A stretch of DNA of 64,000 nt from Bythopirellula polymerisocia (GTDB lineage Bacteria; Planctomycetota; Planctomycetia; Pirellulales; Lacipirellulaceae), in assembly GCF_007860015.1 (NCBI RefSeq), contig NZ_SJPS01000004.1, forward strand, positions 689,567-753,566, written 5' to 3'. The notes under the pieces are model-generated. The model saw only the letters and a program-made list of their open reading frames with translations. It was not told the origin of the DNA and made no database searches. Shown here piece by piece: positions 17,541 through 27,042 of this stretch. How positions within the stretch are numbered: position 1 is the stretch's first letter; each line of letters starts with the position of its first letter. A program made the translations under genes and the position numbers.

Positions 17541-18869
17541 CTACGATTTCAAAATTCGACGGACATATGCGTCCAACAACGCACGGGCTGCGGTTTCGTC
17601 GAGTTCGAGTGGGTCCCAGTGAAGATTTATGGTCGTCGTGTAGGCGTAGTTGGCCACGATGATGGAGACCCGCGTCCCAGGCCTCACGGGTGGCACGCCT
17701 GTGATTTGCTCCAATACCGCGCCCCCTGAGATCCACTGTCGATGCTGGTGCTCAAGCGGCAATTTCGCCAGTGCTCTACCCGAGTTGCTTAGAACCGCTG
17801 TTGCGAACGATTTGTTCCCCCGCAGTACTCGCCGAATGAGTGTGGGAAATCGGCAGGCGTATCCCAGTCCGCCGATAAAATAGAGCGGCAAGCGCCACTT
17901 CTTAACGGCTTCCAGTTCCTCACGAATTCCACGCAAGAGGGCTCTATCATCATTACACTGACTCGCCTTGCGGTCTAGGAACCAAAAGCCTAGCACGTTC
18001 GCAGCAGGTAGCTTTTGATCAATTCGCGTCCGCAAACTTACCGGCACATTCACTACCAGCCGCCGCTGGTCGCCTCCATGCTTGCGATTCCATTCGCTTA
18101 GCGCCACCAGGAACTCTGTCAGCAATAGATCGTTGATACTCGCATCAGCCTCATTCGCTCGCGACTGTAAACGACCACGATCTTCTTTGCTGAGCACATG
18201 AGTGATGTATCCGAGGTCTGTCTGGTTCGCTGGCTTTGTGTTCTGGCTATGCGGAGCCGCGACTATTGCCGGCTTACACATAAGTCGGCTTAACCAGAAT
18301 CGTGCCGTCCGCAGGGCATCTCGCCAATTCGGCTTGTATCCAGCTTCTGTGAGCCCATAGTCAGCACGCATGATCAGCCGCTCCGGTTCTAGCGGCTCAA
18401 GCTTTACATTTGGCTCATTGCCTGCGACGGCAGAGTCGTAGGCCACAAGTAGGTCTGCTACGAACTGCAACGCACCCAAGGCATCGCAACATGCATGATG
18501 AAATTGCAGCACCAATCGACTTCGCTCTGCCGTAGTCCTGGCCCAAACACGCACGCCAATTTTCTGAGCAAGATCAATGAATCTCCCGGCGGCATAGTCG
18601 ATTGGCGTCAAATCATCGTGCCAATCAAGTGGCAACAACTTTTCTTGCGATGCGACCCACTGAGGAAACTTGGCTGAAACATCGAGATTTGCATTCAACA
18701 GCGGATGGCGATCCAGGCAAGCAAGAATCGCGGCCTCCAGCGGTTCGCGCTTGAGCGGCCCGCGAAACAATAGTTCCAACGGAAACGTTGTCGGATATTC
18801 TGGGCGATCGTCACACCAGTAGTAATACTCGAACGGTGTTAAGGGCAAAGGAAACAGCTCTTCGGCCAT
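17541..18869 (-). CDS. Condensation-domain/PapA-like acyltransferase
   Basis: About 442 residues from the internal Met at 18869 (MAEELFPLPLTPFEYYYW), which has an AGAGAAAG-like ribosome site; a longer reading to 18941 adds a basic, unconserved leader. The HHxxxDG motif is present as HHACCDALG around residue 145, and a second conserved NVPVSLR segment is seen. This is the CoA-dependent acyltransferase/condensation fold used by WS/DGAT, PapA and NRPS condensation domains for ester or amide bonds. It is convergent with the synthase operon and divergent from the enoyl-CoA hydratase. Acylation of the megasynthase product is a reasonable guess, but a free wax-ester or glycolipid acyltransferase is equally possible. 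Confidence 0.75.
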   Translation of the reverse strand: MAEELFPLPLTPFEYYYWCDDRPEYPTTFPLELLFRGPLKREPLEAAILACLDRHPLLNANLDVSAKFPQWVASQEKLLPLDWHDDLTPIDYAAGRFIDLAQKIGVRVWARTTAERSRLVLQFHHACCDALGALQFVADLLVAYDSAVAGNEPNVKLEPLEPERLIMRADYGLTEAGYKPNWRDALRTARFWLSRLMCKPAIVAAPHSQNTKPANQTDLGYITHVLSKEDRGRLQSRANEADASINDLLLTEFLVALSEWNRKHGGDQRRLVVNVPVSLRTRIDQKLPAANVLGFWFLDRKASQCNDDRALLRGIREELEAVKKWRLPLYFIGGLGYACRFPTLIRRVLRGNKSFATAVLSNSGRALAKLPLEHQHRQWISGGAVLEQITGVPPVRPGTRVSIIVANYAYTTTINLHWDPLELDETAARALLDAYVRRILKS

Positions 18870-19023
18870 GGCTTTCTCTGCCCGTGTGGGCCAAGTTCTC
18901 GCTCGTTTTGAGGTGTCGTCTAAGCAATAATTGCCTGACACCGATTGTGTTTGTGGTTACAATATTAGTTTACTTGCCATCGCAACCCCGCCGGGGGAAA
19001 AAGTCCTTTCTTCAGGAATTACT

Positions 19024-19794
19024 ATGCCGATCGACTACGCTTGTCAGGGCGCCGTAGGCTATATCACGCTTAACCGACCACCCGGAAACAACTACGATCT
19101 GGCTGGCATGGAAGAGCTTAACCGTGCGATTCAAGCCGCCGCTAATGATACCTCATCACGGGTGGTCATTCTACGGAGCGGCATTCGGGCGCTTTTTTGC
19201 TTGGGGGCAGATGTCGGTTACCTCAGCGAGGCCGCTCTGGAGAATAACATCCACCTTGCCGAGTGTGCCCATGCCACCCTGAGCAGCATTGCCGAAGTTC
19301 CCAAGCCATTTATCGCATTGCTCGAAGGTCACACACTCGGTGGGGGCCTGGAAATTGCACTCGCATGCGACTTTCGGTTCGCTGCGAAAGGAAATTATTT
19401 TATTGGCCTCCCGGAAGCGGGGTTAGGCATCATGCCTGGAAACGGCGGGACCCAGCGACTGTCTCGCCTTGTGGGTCCTACCAAGGCCCTCGACCTGCTC
19501 TTCTCTGCTCGCCGACTCAATCCAAGCGAAGCCAACGAATTGGGAATCGTCGATCATTTGTTTCCGCTGGCGGAAGCGGCTCGCAGCACGCACGAATATG
19601 CCGAACGGCTCGCCGCAGGTGCGAGCACAGCCATCGGGGCAATCAAACTTGCCGTCTGGCAAGGCATCGAGCGTCCCCTTAGCGAAGCCTTGACGATTGA
19701 GAAGAATCACGCCACTCCATTGCTTACCAGTCCTCAATTCCGTGAAGGTTTGCAGGCTTTCCTCGAAAAGCGACCTCCGAAGTTTCACTCATGA
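19024..19794 (+). CDS. Enoyl-CoA hydratase/isomerase (crotonase family)
   Basis: A 256-residue protein from the ATG at 19024. Longer in-frame starts add an unrelated hydrophobic leader. Crotonase signatures are present: the oxyanion-hole region (IRALFCLGADV), GHTLGGGLEIALACDFR with the first catalytic Glu, and PEAGLGIMPGNGGTQRL with the second. Both catalytic glutamates are therefore retained, consistent with hydration of a trans-2-enoyl-CoA. It is transcribed divergently from the condensation-like acyltransferase. It may belong to fatty-acid oxidation or to tailoring of the nearby lipid; the sequence does not decide. Confidence 0.88.
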   Translation: MPIDYACQGAVGYITLNRPPGNNYDLAGMEELNRAIQAAANDTSSRVVILRSGIRALFCLGADVGYLSEAALENNIHLAECAHATLSSIAEVPKPFIALLEGHTLGGGLEIALACDFRFAAKGNYFIGLPEAGLGIMPGNGGTQRLSRLVGPTKALDLLFSARRLNPSEANELGIVDHLFPLAEAARSTHEYAERLAAGASTAIGAIKLAVWQGIERPLSEALTIEKNHATPLLTSPQFREGLQAFLEKRPPKFHS

Positions 19795-19889
19795 CGCTCT
19801 AATCAGCTCACTATTTCAAGGGATGAATCGCCCCTGGCCGTAGTTTTCGTTTTTGCGTCCTCCAGAACCGCGTTGCGTTTCTTCGAAGA

Positions 19890-20621
19890 TCACGGAAGCG
19901 GATGTTGTTCTGATAGCTTCGTATCCATCACCGCATAGATGAAGACGAACACCGCATAGAAGCTGACAAAGAAGCACCAATAACTGGCACCGCTGTCGGT
20001 GAGAAGAAAACTTACTGTTGCCCAGAACCAGCCCCATGACACAATGAGCAAGCTTTGCCAAAAAGGCCGCCACCAGAGCAAAAAGGGAGTGCCGATCACA
20101 ACCGCCCACAGTCCGAATGCCCAAGAAAGGAATACAGGTGGGTTCTGCGGCGACCACCAGTTCAGATGGCCTTGTGGCGTCACCAGGGTATGGGTTGGGT
20201 GATAAATAATGCGGGCAGTGACAACCATGAGTAACCCAGCAACGAGAAGCAGGAAAAATGGCAGGCGACGCTGTCGCAGGGGCACAACAAATGTCGAGCC
20301 GAACAGCGGTCCCCAAGCTTGAGCCAATAGAGCTAACGGAATCAGACCGACGGTTATTAATTGGTTTATCGTTCCGTGCGGCAAAGGTCCGTCGAGCCAC
20401 AACACGGCCTCGACCCACTGCATGGCGGTGACTCCCATCAGTGCTACCGCGGCAAACTTGAGCCGCGGTTGTTCATGTCGCAGCAAATAGGCAGCAACAC
20501 CATAAGAACAACCGCCAGCAACCAGACTAGATGTTGCATCGAAACAGATACGATTAGCCCTCCATCTTTCTCTCACCCGCTCTTGCGGGTATTTTGCTAT
20601 TATGAGCACTTGGCATCGCAA
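19890..20621 (-). CDS. Multi-pass integral membrane protein, unknown function
   Basis: Up to 243 residues with about seven hydrophobic segments (for example VALMGVTAMQWVEAVLWL, LITVGLIPLALLAQAW, FFLLLVAGLLMVVTA, FYAVFVFIYAVM). No recognised motif. The first 30 residues or so are basic, overlap a hairpin (20576-20593) and leave only 17 bp to the divergent S1/P1 gene, so the real start may be downstream, near the first transmembrane segment. No in-frame ATG is available there, so I leave the longest form. Confidence 0.6.
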   Translation of the reverse strand: MRCQVLIIAKYPQERVRERWRANRICFDATSSLVAGGCSYGVAAYLLRHEQPRLKFAAVALMGVTAMQWVEAVLWLDGPLPHGTINQLITVGLIPLALLAQAWGPLFGSTFVVPLRQRRLPFFLLLVAGLLMVVTARIIYHPTHTLVTPQGHLNWWSPQNPPVFLSWAFGLWAVVIGTPFLLWWRPFWQSLLIVSWGWFWATVSFLLTDSGASYWCFFVSFYAVFVFIYAVMDTKLSEQHPLP

Positions 20622-20638
20622 GTAAAAGCGTCCTGTTA

Positions 20639-21640
20639 ATGCAGTTAGAATACGAGAAAAATGCGAACGTGAAACCTCTAATGAGATTACTGCTGGGTGT
20701 ATTAGCTCTTCTGTCTGGATCTTCCGATCGGGCGTTCGCCTGGTTCGAATCGGGTCATCATCTTATTGCCTTAGTAGCTTTCGATCAGCTCACAGTCGAA
20801 GAGCAACAGCAATTGCTAGAAATTCTGGCTGCACACCCGCGCTATCGAGAAGACTTCACCCCACTGGCTCCGATTAAGAATGTCGACCGCTGGCGGATCG
20901 GGACAGCAGCTTATTGGCCAGACATAGCCCGTGACCAACCGAATTACAACCGACCAACGTGGCACTACCAACTCGGGGCAACGCTCACGATCGGCGATCC
21001 AGCACAAATGCAAATTCCCAAAGCGCCTGGCCCCTTGCCTTCGGGTGTGTCTCTTGAAACTCAAGAACTCTACATTGCTCAGGCTTTTGAATTGTGTCGG
21101 AATGTCTTGCAGTCTAATGACGCCACACCTGGAGACAAAGCGATAGCCCTTTGCTGGCTTGCACACTTGGCAGGCGATGCTCACCAACCTTGTCATGCAG
21201 GAAGTCTTTACGCAGGGGGGCTCTTCCCGGAAGGGGACCGCGGCGCGAATCTGATTCCAACTCTCCAGCGGGACAATATGCATGCCCTATGGGATTCACT
21301 GTTAGGTGCGGAATATGACGAAGTTGAGATTGCAAATAGATTGCAAACAATCAGTGATGATCCTCGCTACGCTAGGTTTGGTCAGAAGTGTCTGGAAGAC
21401 TCTAGTGCTTTTCACCCATTGTGGTGGCTAAGCGAAAGCCGCACCTTGGCAAAAGAATTCACTTACTCCCATGAAGTCTTAGGGCCTCTCCAAGCTGCGA
21501 TGAGAGAGCAGGTTAGATTGCCGACGCTTTATCTCTCTCAGAGGTACATTGATTTCGCTGGCAAGCTAGCCAATGTGCGAGCGATCCAAGCTGGCTACCG
21601 CCTGGCAGAAGTTTGGCGGGAAGGATTGAGGAGCCCTTGA
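20639..21640 (+). CDS. Secreted S1/P1-type zinc nuclease
   Basis: Up to 333 residues. After a signal peptide the mature protein starts AFA-W, and the N-terminal Trp is itself a zinc ligand in this family. Further metal ligands follow in order: GHHLIA, an Asp in AAYWPDIAR, WHYQ, the signature WLAHLAGDAHQPCHAG (HxxGDxHQPxH), and DRGAN...NMHALWDSLL. All features of a trinuclear-zinc S1/P1 nuclease are visible, so it should degrade single-stranded nucleic acid or 3'-nucleotides outside the cytoplasm and release phosphate and nucleosides. GTG at 20669 or ATG at 20681 would give a more usual signal peptide than 20639. Confidence 0.9.
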   Translation: MQLEYEKNANVKPLMRLLLGVLALLSGSSDRAFAWFESGHHLIALVAFDQLTVEEQQQLLEILAAHPRYREDFTPLAPIKNVDRWRIGTAAYWPDIARDQPNYNRPTWHYQLGATLTIGDPAQMQIPKAPGPLPSGVSLETQELYIAQAFELCRNVLQSNDATPGDKAIALCWLAHLAGDAHQPCHAGSLYAGGLFPEGDRGANLIPTLQRDNMHALWDSLLGAEYDEVEIANRLQTISDDPRYARFGQKCLEDSSAFHPLWWLSESRTLAKEFTYSHEVLGPLQAAMREQVRLPTLYLSQRYIDFAGKLANVRAIQAGYRLAEVWREGLRSP

Positions 21641-21899
21641 AACGTAAAATTGTAGAGCCTCTTTTGCTCCTCTCTCGGGTCTCTTTGCCAGTTTGCAGTC
21701 ACAATCGAGTTGCTCGCCGAATCGGTGTAAGTTCTCGCAGGCCGAGTTTTTTCAGCTCTGCCTGAGGGAATGCCACCCTTGAGTACAGGGTTACAACACA
21801 TAGCTGAATGAAAATCGGGAGAGTGACAAGTGAATGGTATTAGCTTATGCTATGGCTATCTCGTTCTACTGTCCCACGAACCTGAAAGGAGTGTTATTC

Positions 21900-22256
21900 A
21901 TGATCGAACAAATCAAGCACGATTCTGAAAAAGTTCTAGGCTTCAAGCTTTCGGGGAAGCTGCACGACGAAGACTACAAGACATTTGTGCCCACGGTCGA
22001 TGCCGCGATTGCCGAGCAGGGCAAGGTACGAATGTTGGCGTTGTTCGAAGATTTCCACGGTTGGGACATGCACGCCTTATGGGATGATACCAAATTTGCC
22101 ACAACCCATTGCACTAAGATTGAGCGAATCGCTCTGGTCGGTGACAAAAAATGGGAAGAGTGGATGGCGAAGGTCTGCAAGCCTTTTACGATGGCGAAAG
22201 TCAAATACTTCGATGTCCACCAGATTGACGACGCTTGGAAGTGGCTTGACGAGTAG
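21900..22256 (+). CDS. SpoIIAA-like (STAS-related) protein
   Basis: A 118-residue cytosolic protein. I use the ATG at 21900 because AAAGGAG sits just upstream and the family begins near MIEQI. The pattern (VLGFKLSGKLHDEDYKTF, MLALFEDFHGWDMHALWDD, RIALVGDKKWEEWM, EVRYF-like KVKYFDVHQIDDAWKWL) matches the SpoIIAA-like/PF11964 family, which has a STAS-like fold and no known enzymatic role. It probably forms a small monocistronic unit, as it faces the GH2 gene with 32 bp between the stops. Confidence 0.85.
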   Translation: MIEQIKHDSEKVLGFKLSGKLHDEDYKTFVPTVDAAIAEQGKVRMLALFEDFHGWDMHALWDDTKFATTHCTKIERIALVGDKKWEEWMAKVCKPFTMAKVKYFDVHQIDDAWKWLDE

Positions 22257-22288
22257 TGGAATCGTTTAGATCATTTGCAGTTGGCCTG

Positions 22289-24511
22289 CTATTGCTGATC
22301 TTGTTCGGTGGCAATCTCTAAGCCAATATCAATATACTGGCCGCCGCCGGTCTGATGGCAGTGGACAGCCAACACGTTTTTGCCATCTCGCAATGCTATC
22401 ATCGAGTTGTCTTTCGTGGGCAATGTCACGTATTCATTAACGTATTTAGGGTATTCAGTTAGCAATTGGCCGTTGAGATATACTTCAGAATCTTCATCGT
22501 GATGTATCCGCAAATAAAGCCGGCCATCTTTCGGCAGTGAATCGATTTGAAACGATCGCCGCAGCCAGATGTCGCTTGTGTCCCAGTTAGTCCTGACGAC
22601 GGCACCTGGCGTTCCCTCGGTGCCGAAACCTCCCTGTCCACTCTGCCAGCTTGAATCATCGAAATCGGTTTTCTTCCAGTCTAATACTGGTTCGGTCGTC
22701 GTGAAGCTCCACTCCTGAGGGATCTTTTCGCTTGTCGGTGCCAACACAGACAGAGTCGGAGGCGGACCATAGAGCCGTTTGGCGGCCGCAGCGATCTGAT
22801 CGGGATCCATTTTTTCTAGTTTACGATCGTAGGTGAGCATTCCATTCACCTCGATCTCAACGTCGGATGTCTGTGTATAGACAGCGGCTGACAACCCTTC
22901 TCCAATCAGGAATCGCATCGCATCGAGCAAGGCCACGTAGGCGTCGGTTAATTCATCCTTCGTTTTGTAAGAGACGTATCCCCAATTCGACTGGTCTTGC
23001 CAGGTATGCCCCGGGATGGGCAGACCTAAGCCACCAAATTCGCCGAGGACCACAGCGCGATTCTCTTCGATTGGCCTCATGCCTGGGCCAGGGTAGTTGT
23101 GCATATCAGACATTTGGCTGCTACCGCGGTCATGCCACCCGCTTGCTTCATTCACGGGCCGTGTGGGATCGTATTGTTCCAACCAGGCCACGACCTCGGG
23201 GGTATCGTGCTGCCCCCAACCTTCATTGAAAGGTACCCACATCACAATCGACGGATAATTGTGCAAGGTATCAATCATTGCCTTTAGTTCGCGGCGGTAG
23301 TTGGCTTTACTTTCAGGAGTCTTATCGGCATCACCAGAAGGCATGTCCTGCCACACGAGCAAACCCAGTTTGTCGCACCAGTAGTACCAGCGCGCAGGTT
23401 CATACTTGGTGTGCTTGCGAGCCATATTCATGCCAAACTTCTTGGTCATCTCTATATCAAAAACAATCGCTTCATCGGTGGGGGGCGTGTACAACCCGTC
23501 AGGCCACCATCCTTGATCGAGCGGACCGTACTGGAAAAGCACTTCGTTATTCAAGAACAGGCGATTAATCCCCTTGTCGTCCTTGCGGACCTCGATCTTG
23601 CGGAGCGCACAATAGCTCTCAACCGAGTCAGCAACTTCTCCACTATCCAAGAGTTCGACTTTGAGATCGTACAGGTGGGGGGAGTCGGGAGACCACAACT
23701 TAGGCTTCTGGAACTTCACTTTAATCGCTTCACCGACCTTGCCTTCGGCTTCAGAAGTGCCATCCTGGTCACTAGCGATTATTCTCACGCCCTCACCGCC
23801 GATAGCATTCACAGTGATGAGTACGGTACTGGTATCCACATCTGGTACGATCTTAAGAGAACTGATGTACTCATTAGGGACAGACTCAAGCCACACAGTT
23901 TGCCAAATTCCAGTGACCGCCGTGTACCAGATCCCTTTTGGATTGAGTACCTGCTTGCCGCGCGGCTGAGTCCCAGCGTCCGTCGGGTCCCATACGGCTA
24001 TCACAATTTCGTTGTTTCCGTCGTGTACCGAATCGGTAATGTCAATGCTGAACGGATCAAAGCCACCTTCGTGTTCGCCCACTTGCTGGCCGTTGAGCCA
24101 TACGGTGCATTGCCAGTCTACCGCTCCAAAATGAAGCAGCAGGCGATTTCTCCCATTTGAGGGTGCATGCGAAAACTGCCGACGATACCAAAGTGTTTGG
24201 TCAGGTGTCACTGCCCTGGCCACACCACTCAGCGCGGATTCGACCGCAAACGGAACCAGAATTTTCCCATCCCATGTTTGAGGCTGAGCATCACTTCGCG
24301 GACGGATCGCATAGTCCCATAGTCCATTGAGATTCGTCCACTCGGATCGCACCATCTGCGGGCGAGGGTACTCCTGCCAGACGTTTTCGGGCGAAACGTC
24401 CTTCGTCCAGCGAGTTGCGAGGGGTGCCTTAGCAGGTTGCCAATCCGCGGCAACGCACCGAGTCACCATACAAGCAAGCAATCCGATGATAATTGTGAAT
24501 TTAAAGGACAT
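22289..24511 (-). CDS. Secreted glycoside hydrolase family 2 protein (beta-galactosidase/glucuronidase type)
   Basis: About 740 residues with a signal peptide (FTIIIGLLACMVTRCVAA). The N-terminal jelly-roll sugar-binding domain contains LNGLWDYA, an immunoglobulin-like domain follows, then the TIM barrel. The acid/base Glu430 lies in FNEGWG and the nucleophile Glu491 in LGEFGG, so the enzyme should be active. A C-terminal beta-sandwich (WQSGQGGFG...RSF...LYLRIHHDEDSEVYLNG) is an added galactose-binding-like module. ATG at 24511 is used because the codon before it is TTG. The exact sugar cannot be predicted. It is next to an IS200-like insertion. Confidence 0.9.
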   Translation of the reverse strand: MSFKFTIIIGLLACMVTRCVAADWQPAKAPLATRWTKDVSPENVWQEYPRPQMVRSEWTNLNGLWDYAIRPRSDAQPQTWDGKILVPFAVESALSGVARAVTPDQTLWYRRQFSHAPSNGRNRLLLHFGAVDWQCTVWLNGQQVGEHEGGFDPFSIDITDSVHDGNNEIVIAVWDPTDAGTQPRGKQVLNPKGIWYTAVTGIWQTVWLESVPNEYISSLKIVPDVDTSTVLITVNAIGGEGVRIIASDQDGTSEAEGKVGEAIKVKFQKPKLWSPDSPHLYDLKVELLDSGEVADSVESYCALRKIEVRKDDKGINRLFLNNEVLFQYGPLDQGWWPDGLYTPPTDEAIVFDIEMTKKFGMNMARKHTKYEPARWYYWCDKLGLLVWQDMPSGDADKTPESKANYRRELKAMIDTLHNYPSIVMWVPFNEGWGQHDTPEVVAWLEQYDPTRPVNEASGWHDRGSSQMSDMHNYPGPGMRPIEENRAVVLGEFGGLGLPIPGHTWQDQSNWGYVSYKTKDELTDAYVALLDAMRFLIGEGLSAAVYTQTSDVEIEVNGMLTYDRKLEKMDPDQIAAAAKRLYGPPPTLSVLAPTSEKIPQEWSFTTTEPVLDWKKTDFDDSSWQSGQGGFGTEGTPGAVVRTNWDTSDIWLRRSFQIDSLPKDGRLYLRIHHDEDSEVYLNGQLLTEYPKYVNEYVTLPTKDNSMIALRDGKNVLAVHCHQTGGGQYIDIGLEIATEQDQQ

Positions 24512-24583
24512 CAAAGAGGCAGCTCCAATGGTTCATAGATGAGACATCTGATTTCAGCCAGGACTAATTCAAATTCGTAAACT

Positions 24584-25169
24584 ACCAGCTCTGCTGGTGC
24601 GTACCCAATAGGCTCCGCCGTTCCCGGAGTATAAACAGGATCCTCTTGAGGAAGGCCCCGAGGGGCTCAGGAGGATCCCCAATGAAAGACTGGCGTAGCC
24701 AATCCCATGTGAAGTGGGACTGCAAGTATCATGTAGTGATTGTTCCAAAATACAGGAGGCGCAAGTTTTATGGAAGTCTTCGCGGGGAGATCGGAAAGAT
24801 TCTCCGCGATCTTTGCCGGCAGAAGGACATGGACTTGGTGAAGGGTAATGCATTGCCTGACCACGTTCATCTGCTGTTGAGTGCTCCCCCGAAATACAGC
24901 ATTGCCAACACGGTGGGATTTTCGAAGGGGAAGAGTGCCATTCGGATCAACCGAGACCTCGAAAAAGTGAAAGGAAACTTGTACGGACGAGCGTTTTGGT
25001 CACGCGGCTATTGCGTGAGTACTGTGGGACTGGATGAAGCGATGATTCGAGAGTATATCCAGAACCAGGAGAAACATGAGCGTGACCAAGAACGCGGATT
25101 ATTTGACATAGACTAAACCAAGTGGCCCCTTTTAGGGGCCTTCCTCATACTACCGGCTCTGCCGGTAGT
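24584..25169 (+). mobile_element. IS200/REP-associated transposon with terminal TCT-loop hairpins
   Basis: A unit of about 590 bp with a single Y1 transposase gene. The left end has a hairpin ACCAGC-TCT-GCTGGT (24584-24598); the right end has CTACCGGC-TCT-GCCGGTAG (25150-25168). Both share a TCT loop and a CTACC..C arm, as expected for subterminal hairpins recognised by HUH tyrosine transposases. A second right-hand hairpin, GGCCCCT-TTT-AGGGGCC (25124-25140), probably ends transcription. Exact cleavage sites cannot be fixed. It sits between the GH2 and porin genes and interrupts neither. Confidence 0.75.
24682..25116 (+). CDS. IS200-like/REP-associated tyrosine transposase (Y1, HUH)
   Basis: A 144-residue protein from the ATG at 24682, supported by a perfect AGGAGG seven bases upstream; a longer start at 24646 would add a Gly/Ser leader. 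The HUH metal motif is DHVHLLL (His61, His63) and the nucleophilic tyrosine is Tyr125 in REYIQNQ. The N terminus (HVKWDCKYHVVIVPKYRRR) is typical of IS200-type TnpA. Length is normal for the family, so it appears intact. It would nick and rejoin single-stranded DNA at the hairpin ends. A GGCCCC/GGGGCT pairing just before the ribosome site may limit its translation. Confidence 0.93.
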   Translation: MKDWRSQSHVKWDCKYHVVIVPKYRRRKFYGSLRGEIGKILRDLCRQKDMDLVKGNALPDHVHLLLSAPPKYSIANTVGFSKGKSAIRINRDLEKVKGNLYGRAFWSRGYCVSTVGLDEAMIREYIQNQEKHERDQERGLFDID

Positions 25170-25317
25170 TATTGATTTAAGAATGGAGAGAAAACTAAAG
25201 CGAATAGCTTCTTGAGGAGACGACATTTGCAAGTCGAATGGTAAAAATTAGCAGTCGCCAAATTGCCGGCCTATAAGCCAAGTAGCTGACAATAGACCAC
25301 GGCCAGGCCAGAAATTC

Positions 25318-26781
25318 CTAGAAGGCAAATTGAATTTGCGAACGAAAGAGCCACCCGATGTCGCCGGGCGACATGTCCAAGGAGGCAGAGTCGATGGGAG
25401 CTCCATTGATATAAGTTGCATCAGCCGTCAGCTTGGCATTCTGTTCACGAATGTACCAGGCAAAACCACCTGCGATCTCTTCAGAGCTTTGATTTGCGAC
25501 TCCCAGCGTTCCAGAGTTTCCATCAACGCGCGACCATCTCGAAAGTAATTCGAGTTTACCCGGTACGATGAATTTGCCGAGCTGAAACCAGAATCCATGA
25601 TCGAATAAGTCGGGGATTGCCCCTCCCTCGAAGTCATTGATATTGCGAAAATAATATTCAAATGTTTGAGACCATCCCCGCCACTTACAAGAATGATTGA
25701 TCGAGTAGAGATTGACCGTATATTGATCGATATTGGCTGGAAGTATTGAGGCAAGAGTCTGCCCCGAGTCCACGACGCGACTACTATCGAATTCAGTACT
25801 GCCACTCTTATTGATCGCCGAGTTGGCCCATCCTGCTCCGACGCGTGTTGCCAGCGTTTCATGCCATTCGAAATCGGCCAATTCACCGTATCCCCATTCT
25901 CCAATTGGATAGGCCATGGCTCGCGCAGAATAAGCGAAGTTGTCGTCTAGTTGGCCGCTACTGCCAGTCTCGGCGCCACCAGTCACCAGTCCATTGAATA
26001 TCGCGGTTTCCCAGTGCCAGGGGATGATTAATCCATCTACAGTTCCGTACAATCCCCAGGCCAAACTGCGGTTGGCATCGAAGTACATGCTGGCCATTGA
26101 TCGGTCCGTGAATTCGAATTCGCGACCAGAGAGATAGCGAGCTAACGAAAAGGGAATCTTGTATTTGCCGGTTTTAAATCCGAGTGTTCCCTTTTCATAT
26201 CCCAGTCGATGGTGGCCTACATCGTAGGTCATATAATAATCCAGCAAGCGAAGATTGTCCCCGCTGCTGCTCCTACCATCTAACTGAACGAAATATTCAA
26301 AGTCGGGAGTAAAGGCGCTGCCAGAGAAGACAATCCGAGCTCGCTTCAATTGAAACTGATTTTGATTCGGATTCGCGCCTTCCGATTCAAACGTGGTATG
26401 CCTCAATTGACCCCAACCATTCAGTCGCATGACAAAGGGAAATTCGTCATCGCCCAAATCGAGATCCCTCTCACTGGCTAGTACGAAGCCATTATCGTAT
26501 CCGCATCTTACCTGGGTAAACCACTGATAATCCCCCGAATTTGGATAGTAATCTGAGTAGGAAGCCAAGCTTACGTCGGACACATCTGATAATCCTAGTG
26601 ACTCAATTTGGGTGCTTGTTTGCTGAGCGGTTAATGGATCAGAAACTTCTTGAACCGTTTCTGCAAGCGCAGGCAGCGGGACGAATTCTTGCGCGGAAGA
26701 GGTGGAGAACCATCCGCCAAGGGCAGCCAATCCCAAAGCGATTGTCCATCGAATTCGTTGGTATGCGAACGATGACTTCAT
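25318..26781 (-). CDS. Outer-membrane porin of the OprO/OprP (phosphate-selective) family
   Basis: About 487 residues from the ATG at 26781; the codon at 26790 is TTG. There is a signal peptide ending around SSAQE. The body has alternating beta-strand patterns such as FQLKRARIVFSGSAFTPDFEYFVQLDGR and LGYEKGTLGFKTGKYKIPFSLARYLSG, followed by the C-terminal strand FRSQIQFAF ending in Phe, as required for insertion by BamA. This matches the phosphate-selective porin O/P family common in planctomycetes. Actual anion selectivity cannot be inferred. Confidence 0.85.
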   Translation of the reverse strand: MKSSFAYQRIRWTIALGLAALGGWFSTSSAQEFVPLPALAETVQEVSDPLTAQQTSTQIESLGLSDVSDVSLASYSDYYPNSGDYQWFTQVRCGYDNGFVLASERDLDLGDDEFPFVMRLNGWGQLRHTTFESEGANPNQNQFQLKRARIVFSGSAFTPDFEYFVQLDGRSSSGDNLRLLDYYMTYDVGHHRLGYEKGTLGFKTGKYKIPFSLARYLSGREFEFTDRSMASMYFDANRSLAWGLYGTVDGLIIPWHWETAIFNGLVTGGAETGSSGQLDDNFAYSARAMAYPIGEWGYGELADFEWHETLATRVGAGWANSAINKSGSTEFDSSRVVDSGQTLASILPANIDQYTVNLYSINHSCKWRGWSQTFEYYFRNINDFEGGAIPDLFDHGFWFQLGKFIVPGKLELLSRWSRVDGNSGTLGVANQSSEEIAGGFAWYIREQNAKLTADATYINGAPIDSASLDMSPGDIGWLFRSQIQFAF

Positions 26782-26968
26782 GGTCAGCAATCACTTCATG
26801 CAAATCGAGAATAGAAAGAGCGATAAATGGGCGCGCAGGAGTGCCCAGCCACCATTTACGTAATCGGCATAATCACTAGATTTCCTGCAGTTTGACAGCA
26901 CGCAGTGCTAGCAAGTGGATGCTGCCATGCGACAATGCCGCTAAACTGCAATCGCGCCAGCCACAAGA

Positions 26969-26996
26969 ACCCCTCCCCCAACCTACGGGGAGGGGT
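26969..26996. terminator. Strong GC hairpin between porin and surface-protein genes
   Basis: ACCCCTCCCC (26969-26978) pairs perfectly with GGGGAGGGGT (26987-26996) across an 8-nt loop. It lies in the gap between the porin and surface-protein genes, 46 bp beyond the stop of the latter. No U-run follows on either strand, so termination is uncertain; it may instead protect the 3' end of the minus-strand mRNA. Confidence 0.4.
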
Positions 26997-27042
26997 GATG
27001 TGTGTACGACAGAAAGTGTGGGAAACCCCGCGAACTCTGAGG

